Shown: positions 10,346 through 21,240 of the stretch, piece after piece
Position numbering within the stretch: position 1 is the stretch's first letter
How the letters are laid out: the number at the start of each line of letters is the position of its first letter
Origin: Litorivivens lipolytica
Lineage (GTDB): Bacteria; Pseudomonadota; Gammaproteobacteria; Pseudomonadales; Spongiibacteraceae
Reading direction: 5' to 3'
Assembly (NCBI RefSeq): GCF_014191715.1
Contig: NZ_JACHWY010000001.1
Coordinates: 1,759,445 to 1,823,444 of the forward strand
DNA length: 64,000 nt
Position numbers and translations under genes: made by a program
The notes under the pieces: model-generated
Told to the model about the DNA's origin: nothing
The model's input: only the letters and a program-made list of their open reading frames with translations
Database searches by the model: none

Positions 10346-10424
10346 GTCATTGCGAGAAGTATAACGACGAAGCAACCTCCAACTACCCACTAGATTGCTT
10401 CGTTGCTGCGCGCCTCGCAATGAC
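10346..10424. repeat. Long imperfect palindrome, GTCATTGCGAG repeat
   Basis: GTCATTGCGAG at 10346-10356 is matched by its exact reverse complement CTCGCAATGAC at 10414-10424. Inside, CGACGAAGCAACCT (10365-10378) pairs imperfectly with AGATTGCTTCGTTG (10392-10405). The element sits between convergent genes and resembles the widespread 'CATTGCGAG' dispersed repeats of proteobacteria. It may also serve as a bidirectional terminator. Confidence 0.75.
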
Positions 10425-10430
10425 GTGGCA

Positions 10431-11102
10431 TTAACCAGTAAAGTCGTAGCGCCAGTAATGCCCTTCCAGCCAACAGCGGTTGCGCGCGCCGGCCGCTGTT
10501 CCGTCTGTAGCCTCATAACCCGCATCACCCGCATACAACATGCAGATTTTGTCGTCGGCTGTGGCCATGCGGGGCTCAATGTAAGGCACCGTGCGTGACT
10601 TATAAAAAGCCTTTGCGTCTTCGATGCTTTCACACGCGGCCAATTCAGTCAGGGTCACCAGCGTTGGCGGCAGCATTTTCAACTCACCCGCCTGATGCTC
10701 GGCAATCACATCCGCCGGCACACACCAGCGGTAGGCATCGATCTCGACCTTATCAACCTCGATCTCGCCCACCGGCTGATCACTCAGAAAAAACCAGGTG
10801 GAAAAGCGCTTTTTCGATACTTCCGGTGCATCGGGGGTGGTCCAGTGAGAAATAAACTGCAGGGATTCCTGAGCAACCGTAATGCCAGCCTCTTCGTGGG
10901 TTTCGCGAACCGCAGCCGCGCGGGCAGAGTTTTCTTCATCCGCATCGCCACCATCCTGTGGCTCCACCACACCGCCGGGGAAAACCCATGCACCTCTACC
11001 ACTTTTACTCAGGCGACGAAGCAACAGGGTTTCAATCTGGCCATTGGCTTCCCTCAGTAAAACCAGAGTTGCGGCCGGTCTAATCGCCGCGCTGTCAGAC
11101 AT
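10431..11102 (-). CDS. Nudix hydrolase, NUDT19-like
   Basis: Nudix pyrophosphatase of 223 residues. The Nudix box runs from GGVVEP (Gly43) to RETHEEAGI (Arg66-Ile74) with about nine extra residues inserted in the loop (QDGGDADEEN...), a layout I associate with the NUDT19/RP2 subgroup, some of whose members cleave CoA and acyl-CoA. The C-terminus is long with an aromatic end (WLEGHYWRYDF). The start overlaps the upstream redoxin gene by 8 bases, suggesting coupled expression. Substrate not determinable. Confidence 0.85.
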   Translation of the reverse strand: MSDSAAIRPAATLVLLREANGQIETLLLRRLSKSGRGAWVFPGGVVEPQDGGDADEENSARAAAVRETHEEAGITVAQESLQFISHWTTPDAPEVSKKRFSTWFFLSDQPVGEIEVDKVEIDAYRWCVPADVIAEHQAGELKMLPPTLVTLTELAACESIEDAKAFYKSRTVPYIEPRMATADDKICMLYAGDAGYEATDGTAAGARNRCWLEGHYWRYDFTG

Positions 11103-11937
11103 TTGCTGTTTCCTTATCGAGGAGGGATAAAAAGGCTTCGGGTTCGGGGCGTACCCGGTAGTTATCGGTCAGATCCGCATACAGCAGTGTTCCCTGCTCG
11201 TCGACCATCAAGACCGTCGGTAAAACCGTATCGACACCGTAACCGCTGATACCCGCGGCAATGCCACCCTCATGCAAAATATTCAGTTTGCGCGCTGCCC
11301 GGCCATCGCGATCTACAAAAAATTGCAGGGGAACGTCAAATTTCGCCGCGAGCTCTCGGGTCTGTTTGTGAGGCTGGGGACTGACCAGCGCAACATCGAC
11401 ACCGCGCTCCGCCAACTCTCGATACCGCTCGGCGAGCTCCCGCACCTGGGCCACACACAACGGGCACCAGTTGCCACGATAAAACAGGAGAATCAGTTTG
11501 CGACCGAGCAACTTTCTGGAGGGAATCGCGTTGCCGTCGGCATCCTCCAGCTCAAAATCCGGCAGCGCCTGCCCAGCCTTCAGCAAAGCATTATCGCTGC
11601 GTCCAAGCCGGGAATACCAGAACACATAGGCTAAAACACCGCCTAGCCCAACCACCCACGCATAGATCATCGGCAGCAGCGGTTGATCGCCGGCAAGGCT
11701 GAGCAGGGCCCCGACTGCAGCGGCACCCACCTGAAGCGGCATCGTCTCCGACGTCCGCGCCTGTGAGCTCGCACCGAGGTAAATCATGAAGCCGAGCATC
11801 GGCAACAGTGCCAGAGCAGCGCCATACCACGCCAGATCAACCGGAGACGCGGTCGCAATGTGCCACAGTGAATGAGCCGCGCCCAGCAGGCAGGCGAGCA
11901 AAAAGGGAACGACAAAATAGCGTTTTAAGGAGTGCAT
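11095..11937 (-). CDS. Membrane-anchored AhpC/TSA-family redoxin
   Basis: 280 residues: four likely membrane segments in the first ~110 (near 7-25, 35-55, 70-82 and 88-108), then a peroxiredoxin/thioredoxin-fold domain with the FYRGNWCPLCVAQ motif, Cys158 and Cys161, followed by VALVSPQP and a cis-proline region VLPTVLMVDEQG. The CPLC pair in an AhpC/TSA frame suggests a thiol oxidoreductase or peroxidase tethered to the inner membrane; topology cannot be fixed from sequence. Overlaps the Nudix gene by 8 bases. Confidence 0.8.
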   Translation of the reverse strand: MHSLKRYFVVPFLLACLLGAAHSLWHIATASPVDLAWYGAALALLPMLGFMIYLGASSQARTSETMPLQVGAAAVGALLSLAGDQPLLPMIYAWVVGLGGVLAYVFWYSRLGRSDNALLKAGQALPDFELEDADGNAIPSRKLLGRKLILLFYRGNWCPLCVAQVRELAERYRELAERGVDVALVSPQPHKQTRELAAKFDVPLQFFVDRDGRAARKLNILHEGGIAAGISGYGVDTVLPTVLMVDEQGTLLYADLTDNYRVRPEPEAFLSLLDKETANV

Positions 11938-12015
11938 GAAATCAGCCGCTTTATAATTATGCTGCCATTATTGCCGAGCGCCGACGGAATGCCAAATGCG
12001 GCTTTTTCCGGCGTT

Positions 12016-12474
12016 TTACGCCGGAAAATAACGGCTGATGGTATCTACAACACAGGCCGGTTTGTCCTGACCTTCAATTTCTACCGTAACCCGCACAACC
12101 GACTGAATACCGCCTTTCATCTCTTCAACCGATACCAGCTCACCGCTACCACGCACGCGCGAACCTACCGGCACGGGCGAAGGAAAGCGGATTTTCTCGC
12201 AGCCCACATTCACCCCCATGGAGATGCCCTGCACGTCGATAATCTGCGGCAGAAACAGGTTGACCAGCGACAGAGTCAAATAGCCGTGGGCAATGCACTT
12301 GCCGAAAGGGCCGTCTTTGGCGCGCTCGGGATCGACGTGAATCCACTGGTGATCACCGGTGGCATCCGCAAAAAGATTGATACGATTCTGGTCGATCTCC
12401 AGCCAATCGCTGTAGCCGAGGTGTTCGCCCTGCGCGTCTTTCAATTCGGCGGGATGGGAGAAAACTCTGGTCAT
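12016..12474 (-). CDS. MaoC-like (R)-specific enoyl-CoA hydratase
   Basis: Hotdog-fold hydratase of 152 residues. The hydratase-2 motif is clear in FADATGDHQWIHVDPERA followed by GPFGKCIAHGYLTLSL; the Asp and His of the GDHQWIHVD segment are the expected catalytic pair. The family hydrates trans-2-enoyl-CoA to (R)-3-hydroxyacyl-CoA for beta-oxidation or polyhydroxyalkanoate supply. It stands alone; the region upstream (12475-12719) separates it from the divergent RND operon. Length is typical of the single-domain form. Confidence 0.9.
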   Translation of the reverse strand: MTRVFSHPAELKDAQGEHLGYSDWLEIDQNRINLFADATGDHQWIHVDPERAKDGPFGKCIAHGYLTLSLVNLFLPQIIDVQGISMGVNVGCEKIRFPSPVPVGSRVRGSGELVSVEEMKGGIQSVVRVTVEIEGQDKPACVVDTISRYFPA

Positions 12475-12597
12475 AATGATGTCCTATTACCTTGATTGCG
12501 TCATTGCGTGTTATCGATTTTGCAAAGCTGCGGGACTATAGCATCGCCCACGCCACGGATCACATCGTCCGTTTTTGCCATATTCGCTAACAAACCG

Positions 12598-12672
12598 CCG
12601 GTAAAACCTCTTGACGAGTAGGCTTCATCAGTAACCCACCGGTAAGCGTCCGGTAATGATCGACACCGGTGA
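12598..12672. promoter_or_regulatory. Cluster of CCGGTRA repeats upstream of the RND operon
   Basis: Four direct copies, CCGGTAA at 12598, 12639 and 12650 and CCGGTGA at 12666, lie in the 245-base divergent gap before the efflux operon; the second and third are 11 bases apart, one helical turn. This looks like a regulator-binding array. No matching regulator gene lies next door, and a clear promoter was not found. Confidence 0.35.
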
Positions 12673-12719
12673 ACGTGTTATAAAACACTGTAATCACTAA
12701 AATTTTCCGAGAGCTTCCT

Positions 12720-13958
12720 GTGGGCAAATTCGTTTACAACCTCTTCTTCTGTGCGGTTATTCTCGGCCTGGCCGCTGCCGGTGCCCTCACCCTGTATTTG
12801 AACCGCCCAGAACCTGCCAAGGTTGAGATCGAATCGACCCCGCTGGTCGTCGACGCGGCCGAAGTCGTAAAGCAAGACGTCCCGGTCAGTATCGACTCAC
12901 AAGGCAGCGTCAGCCCCCGCACCCAGACCACATTGATCGCCGAAGTCTCAGGCCGGGTCGTGCAAGTGTCCGACAAATTTAAAGCCGGCGGTTTTTTTGA
13001 AGCCGGTGAAACCCTGCTCCAAATTGACGATCGCGATTATCGGGCCGAACTGAAACGGGCAGAAGCCGCCGTCGCCAGCGCCCGCAGCCATCTCGCTCTG
13101 GAAAAGGGTCGCGCGCAAGTGGCCTACCGCGACTGGCTAAAGTTTTCCAACGGAGTGAAACGCAATAGCGAAGCCGACGCGCTGGCACAGCGTAAACCCC
13201 AGCTGGCCGAAGCGCAGGCAAAGCTCGATTCCGCAGAAGCAGATCTCCAGCGGGCTCGCGATAACCTCGAGCGAACCACCCTAAAATTGCCCTACGCCGG
13301 AATGGTTCAGGCCAAGCAGGTCGATATTGGACAATATGTTACGGTCGGCACCCAACTGGCAAAAACCTTCGCCATTGATGTTGTAGAAGTCCGCCTGCCG
13401 ATTCCCGACGACCGCCTCAGCTACCTCAACCTGCCGACCCTCACAGGCGATCAGAGCGCTCTGCCATCCGTCACCCTGAGCGCGCAACTCGGCGATCAGG
13501 TCGTGGAATGGCCGGCAAAATTAGTTCGAACCGAAGGCGTGCTGGATGATCGCAGTCGCGTCCTGTTCGCGGTAGCCGAAGTCGTCGACCCCTACGGTAT
13601 CCTGACACCACGGGACACACCGCTCAGGGTCGGCACCTTTGTCCAAGCTTCCATTTCGGGCAAAACCATGCCCGACATCGTGGTACTGCCGCGGCATATT
13701 CTGCGTACCGGCAATCAGGTCTGGGTGATCGATGATAAAAATCGACTGATCAATCGACAGGTCAAGCTGCTGCGCACGGACGGGGCACTAGCCTATATCT
13801 ACCAGGGGCTTGAAGAAGGCGAGCGGGTTTCGCTGTCATCTGCGCCCCACGCGGTGGCCGGCACTCAGGTAGAACTCAACAATCAGGTTAAAACCAGTTC
13901 GCTCCTCACCGGTAAATCGGCGAAGTCAGACAGCCGCTTCCGGGACACGGGAGCTTGA
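12720..13958 (+). CDS. RND efflux periplasmic adaptor (HlyD/MFP family)
   Basis: Membrane fusion protein of 412 residues linking an inner-membrane RND pump to an outer-membrane channel. It starts at a GTG, has an N-terminal membrane anchor (FFCAVILGLAAAGALTLYL), a barrel-sandwich/lipoyl region (TTLIAEVSGRVVQVSDKFKAGGFFEAGETLLQID), a coiled-coil hairpin at about 100-190 (ELKRAEAAVASARSHLALEK...) and a second lipoyl half (LKLPYAGMVQAKQVDIGQYV). One base separates it from the permease gene. Substrate unknown; the outer-membrane factor is not in the window. Confidence 0.93.
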   Translation: MGKFVYNLFFCAVILGLAAAGALTLYLNRPEPAKVEIESTPLVVDAAEVVKQDVPVSIDSQGSVSPRTQTTLIAEVSGRVVQVSDKFKAGGFFEAGETLLQIDDRDYRAELKRAEAAVASARSHLALEKGRAQVAYRDWLKFSNGVKRNSEADALAQRKPQLAEAQAKLDSAEADLQRARDNLERTTLKLPYAGMVQAKQVDIGQYVTVGTQLAKTFAIDVVEVRLPIPDDRLSYLNLPTLTGDQSALPSVTLSAQLGDQVVEWPAKLVRTEGVLDDRSRVLFAVAEVVDPYGILTPRDTPLRVGTFVQASISGKTMPDIVVLPRHILRTGNQVWVIDDKNRLINRQVKLLRTDGALAYIYQGLEEGERVSLSSAPHAVAGTQVELNNQVKTSSLLTGKSAKSDSRFRDTGA

Positions 13959-13959
13959 T

Positions 13960-16900
13960 ATGGAAAACATCGACACTCAGCGCGGACTGATTGCCTGGTT
14001 TGCCCGCAACTCCGTTGCGGCCAATCTACTGATGGCCCTGATTCTCGCCACTGGCATCGGGGCAGCCCTGAAACTGCCCAAGACGGTTCAGCCGCAGTTT
14101 GAAACGAACACCATCCAAATCACGGCCCCCTACCCTGGTGCCTCCCCCGAGGAAGTCGAGCTCGGTATCATTCTGAAAATCGAGGAAGCGCTCAAGGATA
14201 TCGACGATATCGAAACGCTCCAGGCCACCGCACAGGAATCACTGGCAACCCTGAGCCTGGATATCAACGACAAGGTCGACATCAATGAAGTGCTCGACGA
14301 AGTCAAAAGTGCGGTCGACGGGATTGCCAATCTACCCGAAGAATCCGAGAAACCCGTTATCAATCATCTGGAATTCAAGGAACACGCGGCCAATATTCAG
14401 ATCTGGGGCAATCTCTCCGAACGGGATATGAAATCCCTGATAGACCAGATCAAAAATGAAGTGCTGCAGGAACCGGGCATTCGAATCGCGGAAGCCTTTG
14501 GTGGTCGAAACTACGAAGTATCCGTCGAAGTTCCGGAAGCCAACCTGCTCAAATACCAGCTCTCTCTGGCCGAAGTCGCCGCGGCCATCCGCAGCTCATC
14601 ACTGAATCTGCCGGGCGGCGCGATAAAAACAGATACAGGCGAAATCATGCTGCGCACCAAGGGCCAGGCCTACCGCCAGCACGAATTCGAACGCATCCCG
14701 CTGATCACCTACCCGGATGGCACGCGTCTGGAACTTGGGGATATCGCCACAATCAATGATGGCTTCGAGGAATCCAGCGGCTTTTCATTGTTCAACGGCG
14801 GTTTCAGCATGGGCGTTACGGTCTATGCCGCCAACGATCAAGACCTCTTGAAAGTCGCCGATGCCGCCAAGGCCTACGTCGAGCGCAAGAAACTCGAATT
14901 GCCTGAGGGCGTGAATATCGCCTACTGGGCAGATATCTCGTATTACCTCGAAGGCCGCTTGGGAATGATGATGAAAAATCTCGGGATGGGCGCCCTCCTG
15001 GTCTTTATCATTCTCACCCTGTTTCTGGATATTAAGCTCGCGTTCTGGGTGATGGTCGGTCTACCCCTGTGTTTTCTTGGCACCTTCGCCATGATGAGCA
15101 CGCCGATGATCGATGTCAGTCTCAACATGATCAGCCTGTTTGGCTTCATTCTGGTGCTCGGAATCGTCGTCGATGACGCCATTATTATCGGTGAAAGCGC
15201 CGGAGACTTTTCCCAGAAATACGGGCATAGCACCGACGCCATTATCGCCGGGGCAAAACGGGTCGCAACACCCGCAACTTTCGGCGTCCTGACAACCATT
15301 ATGGCCTTTTTGCCAACCCTGTTTGCCGACGGGGTATTCGCGCCCTTCCCCGCAGCCTTCGGCTGGGTTGTACTGTGTTGTTTGAGCTTCTCGCTGATCG
15401 AATCCAAGCTGATTTTGCCCGCCCACCTAGTGCATTCTAAGCCTTCCACCCGCGGCTTTTTCGCCCTGACCGACGCTCTGCAGCGAACCTGCAATCGGGT
15501 GCTGCAGGCCTTCGTGCTCGGCATGTATCAGCCCTTTCTGCGGGCCGCCATCAAAAACCGTTACATCACTGCCTCCGTCTTCGTCGCCGCCATGATTCTG
15601 GCCGGCGGACTGGTCGCCGGTGGACTGGTCAGACTGGTGATGATGCCCTCGCTACCCAACGACTTTATTCAGGCAAAACTGGAAATGTCGGAGGGCACCA
15701 CCGAAGCGCAATTGCTGGACGGCTACCGCGCGTTTAACGAGGCGATCATTGAAGTCAATTCGGACTACATTGCGAAAACCGGCAACGAAGAAGGGCTGAT
15801 CAAACATATTTTCGCCTATGCCTATGGCGGGCGTTTCGTCAATTTTATGGCCGAGCTGACGAAGGCCGAGCAACGCACCATGGGCAGTGACGAGCTTTCC
15901 AAACAGTGGCGCGAAAAAATCGGCAATATCCCGGGCGCTCGCGTCATTTCAGTTTCTACCGCGCAAGATATGGGCGGCGGTCAGGATGTGCAGTTCAAAC
16001 TGATCAGCAATTCGCCTCAGCAACTCAAAGCCGCTGCGCGAGACTTTGCCGCCTACTTGGAAACTTACGACGGCGCCTACGATGTCAGAAACAGCGCTGA
16101 CGCCTCGCAGGACGAGATTGTATTGAGTACAAAACCCATGGCGGAAGCACTGGGAATCAGTCTGGCGGATATCGCCACCCAGGTTCGCCATGCGTTTTAC
16201 GGCGCGGAAGCACAACGCATGCAGCGCGGCAATGACGAAGTCAAAGTCATGGCGCGCCTGCCGAAAGCGGAGCGCGAAGCCATCTCCGATCTTGAAAACC
16301 TGTATCTGAAAACCGGCGACAGCAACTTCGTACCCTTTTCTGTGCTCGCCAACGCCAGCATCGAACCCGGCTACAGCAAGCTGACGCGCATCGACGGTGA
16401 GCGCGCGGTCACGGTTGGAGCCGCGGTAGACCGCAATTACGCCGAGCCCGACAGCATTGCCGGCGATCTGCTCGCCAACTACCTTCCCCAACTGAAGCAG
16501 AGGTATCCCGGTCTGGACTATCAGGCCGATGGCATGACGGAAGAATCCAGCAAAGTGTTTAACAGTCTTTTTGTGGGCTTTGCTCTGGCCCTGTTCGGCA
16601 TTTACGCGCTTCTCGCCGTGCCACTTAAATCCTACCTGCAACCCATCATCATTATGGGCGTTATTCCTTTCGGCATTATCGGTGCCATTATTGGCCATCT
16701 GGTGATGGGGCTGCCGGTCGATATGATGTCTTTCTTCGGCATCATCGCCCTGTCAGGCGTGGTTGTGAACGACAGTCTGATTATGGTGGATTTCACCAAT
16801 CGGGCGATGGCCAATGGCATGTCGGTTGTCGACGCGGTGGTGCAATCTGGAACGCAGCGCTACCGCGCCATCATGCTCACCTCACTGACCACCTTCTTTG

Positions 16901-17091
16901 GTCTGGCGCCCATGCTGATGGAAACCAGCGTACAGGCACAATTCGTTATCCCCATGGCGGTTTCGCTGGGCTTTGGCATTATCTTCGCAACCGTGATCAC
17001 GCTGATACTGATCCCCTGCCTGTACGTCATCCTTGCGGATTTTACTCGCCGCCCAAGTGAGACAGCTCACGCAGAGCCCGCCTCAGCCTGA
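13960..17091 (+). CDS. RND family efflux permease (AcrB/MexF-like)
   Basis: Inner-membrane proton/substrate antiporter, 1043 residues, the normal RND length with twelve expected helices. Visible hallmarks are the first helix (NSVAANLLMALILATGIGAAL), the porter loop YPGASPEEVE, the TM4 motif GIVVDDAIIIGES with the paired aspartates of the proton relay, and the C-terminal repeat half with GVVVNDSLIMVDFTN. It forms an operon with the adaptor one base upstream. Sequence style suggests the less-studied MexW/MexI-like proteobacterial group rather than AcrB proper. Confidence 0.95.
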   Translation: MENIDTQRGLIAWFARNSVAANLLMALILATGIGAALKLPKTVQPQFETNTIQITAPYPGASPEEVELGIILKIEEALKDIDDIETLQATAQESLATLSLDINDKVDINEVLDEVKSAVDGIANLPEESEKPVINHLEFKEHAANIQIWGNLSERDMKSLIDQIKNEVLQEPGIRIAEAFGGRNYEVSVEVPEANLLKYQLSLAEVAAAIRSSSLNLPGGAIKTDTGEIMLRTKGQAYRQHEFERIPLITYPDGTRLELGDIATINDGFEESSGFSLFNGGFSMGVTVYAANDQDLLKVADAAKAYVERKKLELPEGVNIAYWADISYYLEGRLGMMMKNLGMGALLVFIILTLFLDIKLAFWVMVGLPLCFLGTFAMMSTPMIDVSLNMISLFGFILVLGIVVDDAIIIGESAGDFSQKYGHSTDAIIAGAKRVATPATFGVLTTIMAFLPTLFADGVFAPFPAAFGWVVLCCLSFSLIESKLILPAHLVHSKPSTRGFFALTDALQRTCNRVLQAFVLGMYQPFLRAAIKNRYITASVFVAAMILAGGLVAGGLVRLVMMPSLPNDFIQAKLEMSEGTTEAQLLDGYRAFNEAIIEVNSDYIAKTGNEEGLIKHIFAYAYGGRFVNFMAELTKAEQRTMGSDELSKQWREKIGNIPGARVISVSTAQDMGGGQDVQFKLISNSPQQLKAAARDFAAYLETYDGAYDVRNSADASQDEIVLSTKPMAEALGISLADIATQVRHAFYGAEAQRMQRGNDEVKVMARLPKAEREAISDLENLYLKTGDSNFVPFSVLANASIEPGYSKLTRIDGERAVTVGAAVDRNYAEPDSIAGDLLANYLPQLKQRYPGLDYQADGMTEESSKVFNSLFVGFALALFGIYALLAVPLKSYLQPIIIMGVIPFGIIGAIIGHLVMGLPVDMMSFFGIIALSGVVVNDSLIMVDFTNRAMANGMSVVDAVVQSGTQRYRAIMLTSLTTFFGLAPMLMETSVQAQFVIPMAVSLGFGIIFATVITLILIPCLYVILADFTRRPSETAHAEPASA

Positions 17092-17112
17092 CCACGTGAT
17101 CTCAAATAAAAT

Positions 17113-17511
17113 TTAAAGAAACGCCAGCAGTTTTGGCAGATAAATAATCAGCGCGATGATCGCTGCTACCAAAGCAGCGATCAGCACCGCGGCCGCAGCG
17201 ACATCCTTGGCCTTGCGAATCAGCGGGTCGTGTTGCGGCTCCACCCGGTCACACAAATATTCAACGGCCGAGTTCAGCGCTTCAAACCCCATCACTAAGG
17301 CACTGGCCAGCAAAACGAGAGCCCATTCCTGAGCACTCAGCCCCAGCCAGATGCTCAAACCCACCACACCCACCAGTGCGAGCAAGTGAATTCGGGCATT
17401 GTGCTGCTCGCGCAAAAGCGTCATAAGCCCTTGCCAGGCAAAGACAAAGCTGCGCAGCCGGGCGCGCACTGAAAAGCGAGACGGGGAGTTTTCGTGGGAG
17501 TGTGTCGACAC
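17113..17511 (-). CDS. dgkA: Diacylglycerol kinase DgkA
   Basis: Small integral-membrane kinase that phosphorylates diacylglycerol to phosphatidate, recycling lipid from osmoregulated glucan or lipid A modification. 132 residues with a cytoplasmic N-terminus and three membrane helices (near 45-60, 65-85 and 108-130). The signature is in GFEALNSAVEYLCDRV and the following RKAKDVAAAAVLIAA. It is convergent with the RND operon. Length is normal. Confidence 0.93.
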   Translation of the reverse strand: MSTHSHENSPSRFSVRARLRSFVFAWQGLMTLLREQHNARIHLLALVGVVGLSIWLGLSAQEWALVLLASALVMGFEALNSAVEYLCDRVEPQHDPLIRKAKDVAAAAVLIAALVAAIIALIIYLPKLLAFL

Positions 17512-17588
17512 AGGCAGCTCTTTTTGGATTTCGCCGAGCGAGCATAGCGGTTACCCTAGGGCTTTCGCAAACTTGCCGATAACGCCAT

Positions 17589-17897
17589 ATGACAACACCT
17601 GCTTTTAAACGTATTTCCGTCGCTGATGCTCAAAATCTGCTGAACGAACAGACCTGCACCCTCGCTGACATCCGCGATGGCCAGTCGTATGCCATGAGCC
17701 ACGTGCCCGGCGCGGCCCACCTGGATGGCAATTCCGTCGAAGAGTTTCTGAAAGAAGCCAATCGCGAACAGCCGCTGATCATTTACTGTTACCACGGCAA
17801 CAGTAGCCAGAGCGCCGCACAGTATTTCGCCGAACAGGGCTTCGCGGAGGTTTACAGTATCGATGGTGGCTTTGAAGTCTGGCGTCAGCAGCTTTAA
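17589..17897 (+). CDS. glpE: Thiosulfate sulfurtransferase GlpE (single-domain rhodanese)
   Basis: 102-residue rhodanese that transfers sulfane sulfur from thiosulfate. The active-site cysteine is Cys67 in LIIYCYHGNSSQSAA, the loop type typical of GlpE; DIRDGQSYAMSHVPGAAHL is the rhodanese CH2-like motif. It is divergent from dgkA and convergent with sppA; its stop is followed by a short GGCGCC-TCAG-GGCGCC palindrome (17935-17950) that overlaps the sppA stop. Confidence 0.92.
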   Translation: MTTPAFKRISVADAQNLLNEQTCTLADIRDGQSYAMSHVPGAAHLDGNSVEEFLKEANREQPLIIYCYHGNSSQSAAQYFAEQGFAEVYSIDGGFEVWRQQL

Positions 17898-17940
17898 ATC
17901 AGCAAACCTGACGCCGGATTCATTATAGAGAGGAGGCGCC

Positions 17941-19734
17941 TCAGGGCGCCGTGCACTCAACGCAATAGGCATAGTGTCCGCGCGGATCTGACATCGCTTG
18001 CAAGTGCTTGCCCAGCTGACCGATTGGCGACCACCATTGCGGCAAGCTAATCCGTGAACCGAGCCCAGACTGCTCAAGAAAATGACTGACCAGGGCCTGC
18101 AGCGGTGGCAGCTGCGGCTCGACCCAGACCTTGCGGTAATCGGTCATGCCGGCCAGACTCGCCGCTGAGGCAATTGCATCTTCCAGACCACCGAGCTGAT
18201 CTACCAAGCCCATCTGCCGGGCGTCGCTACCAGTCCAAACCCGGCCCTGCGCCAGCTTATCGACCTGCTCCGGATGCATATCGCGACCTTCGGCCACGAT
18301 CTCAAGAAACTGCCGATAGCCGTGTTCAATACCCGATTGCATGGCACGCTTCACGATCGGGTTTAGCGGACGATCCGGACGCAGCCCGCCGGCCACCGCG
18401 GTAGTGCCCACACCATCGGTGTTGATACCCATTTTCTCGAGACTGCGGTGAACCGTGGGAAAGGCTCCGAAGATACCGATGGAGCCGGTAATGGTGGCCG
18501 GCGTTGCCCAGATTTCATCCGCATTGGCGGCGATCCAGTAGCCACCGGACGCCGCCGCACTACCCATCGACACCACCAAGGGTTTGCCACTCTGCTTCAG
18601 CTCCAGCAGTTCCTGCCGAATCTGCTCCGAAGCAAAGGCCGAGCCACCGCCGCTGTCGATCCGCAGTACCACCGACTTGATGCTGTCGTCTTCGCGGGCA
18701 CGGCGCACCAGCTCAGAGAAACTGTCGCCCCCAATACCGTCACTGACCTCGCCGTCGGCGATCACGCCCTGCGCGACCAGAACACCCACCGAGTCAGTAG
18801 TCGTTTCCAGTGGCGCATCACTGAGGCTCAAATACTCACGAAAGCCAACCCGGTTGTAATCACCATCGGCATCGCTGCCAACCTTCGCGCGCATCATGCC
18901 CAACCACTGCCGCTGGCTCACCACCTGATCTACCAGCCCGGACAGATGTGCCGCCTCGGAAAAATTGCCCTCGTGTTCCGCCATCACCTGATCGATATGA
19001 TTTACATAGTGATCAAAGGCTTCCTCACTTAATCCGCGATTGACCAGGATTCGCTCGCGATAGTCTGTCCACAGAGAGCCGAGCCAGGACCGGTTCGCCT
19101 CGCGCGCTTCTTCGGACATGGAATCTCGCATAAAGGGTTCCATCGCGGACTTAAACTCGCCCACCCGAAACACATGAAAGTCGACCGCCAGTTTGTCGAG
19201 GGCGGCCTTGAAGTAATTGCGATACACCGCAAAACCCTCGAGCACCACGCCACCCATCGGGTCGAGATAAACTTCGTCTGCATGACTGGCCAACAGGTAG
19301 CTGTCCTGATCGTAGGCATCACTGATCGCCAGAACCGGCTTACCGGTAGCCTTGAAGCGGGCAATAGCCGCCGCCAGCTCGGAGGTCTTACTCATGCCGA
19401 TATGTTCCAGCTCACCGAGCGACAACTGCAGGAGCTGAACGCGCTCATCGCCACTGGCGCGATCAATCGCATCAATCGCATCCTGCAGCCGCGTTTCCGC
19501 CAGTGCCTCACCTTCCACCAGCTCCGACAGCGGATCGGCCGGACTCAACTGATCCACCACCAGACCGCGCAAGTTCAGTTCCAGCGCAAAGCGCTCGGGC
19601 AGGGTTGGCCCCTTGGAAAACAGGGCAAAACCCAGCGCGATCAAAAACAACAAAAAAACGGTATTGATCAGGAAGCGCCGCAGGCCTTCCAGAAAACCGC
19701 CAATGCGTGAAAACACGCCCCTGCGTTGACTCAT
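17941..19734 (-). CDS. sppA: Signal peptide peptidase SppA, 67K type
   Basis: Inner-membrane protease that degrades cleaved signal peptides. 597 residues, the long two-domain form. An N-terminal anchor (FLINTVFLLFLIALGFALF) precedes tandem S49 domains. The catalytic lysine of the first domain is Lys195 (VGEFKSAMEP) and the nucleophile serine of the second is Ser396 (GSAAASGGYWIA), the arrangement known from E. coli. The C-terminal end (YAYCVECTAP) has two extra cysteines. Transcribed convergently with glpE. Confidence 0.96.
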   Translation of the reverse strand: MSQRRGVFSRIGGFLEGLRRFLINTVFLLFLIALGFALFSKGPTLPERFALELNLRGLVVDQLSPADPLSELVEGEALAETRLQDAIDAIDRASGDERVQLLQLSLGELEHIGMSKTSELAAAIARFKATGKPVLAISDAYDQDSYLLASHADEVYLDPMGGVVLEGFAVYRNYFKAALDKLAVDFHVFRVGEFKSAMEPFMRDSMSEEAREANRSWLGSLWTDYRERILVNRGLSEEAFDHYVNHIDQVMAEHEGNFSEAAHLSGLVDQVVSQRQWLGMMRAKVGSDADGDYNRVGFREYLSLSDAPLETTTDSVGVLVAQGVIADGEVSDGIGGDSFSELVRRAREDDSIKSVVLRIDSGGGSAFASEQIRQELLELKQSGKPLVVSMGSAAASGGYWIAANADEIWATPATITGSIGIFGAFPTVHRSLEKMGINTDGVGTTAVAGGLRPDRPLNPIVKRAMQSGIEHGYRQFLEIVAEGRDMHPEQVDKLAQGRVWTGSDARQMGLVDQLGGLEDAIASAASLAGMTDYRKVWVEPQLPPLQALVSHFLEQSGLGSRISLPQWWSPIGQLGKHLQAMSDPRGHYAYCVECTAP

Positions 19735-19750
19735 GTTTATCCCCGCTTGT

Positions 19751-21115
<1,365 letters not shown>

Positions 21116-21240
21116 TGAAAACCTCTAATTCAAGATCGAAAGCCAATGTGATGCTGGATTACGCAGCAACACTTGGACTGCGAAAGGCAAGCAGGCATTA
21201 TACACAGCGCTTAAAACCCCGCAGAGGTCATTACCGCGAC

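Noticed and set aside
15949..16698. 249-codon open frame antisense to the RND permease
   Set aside because: Fully contained in a certain gene, no recognisable protein.
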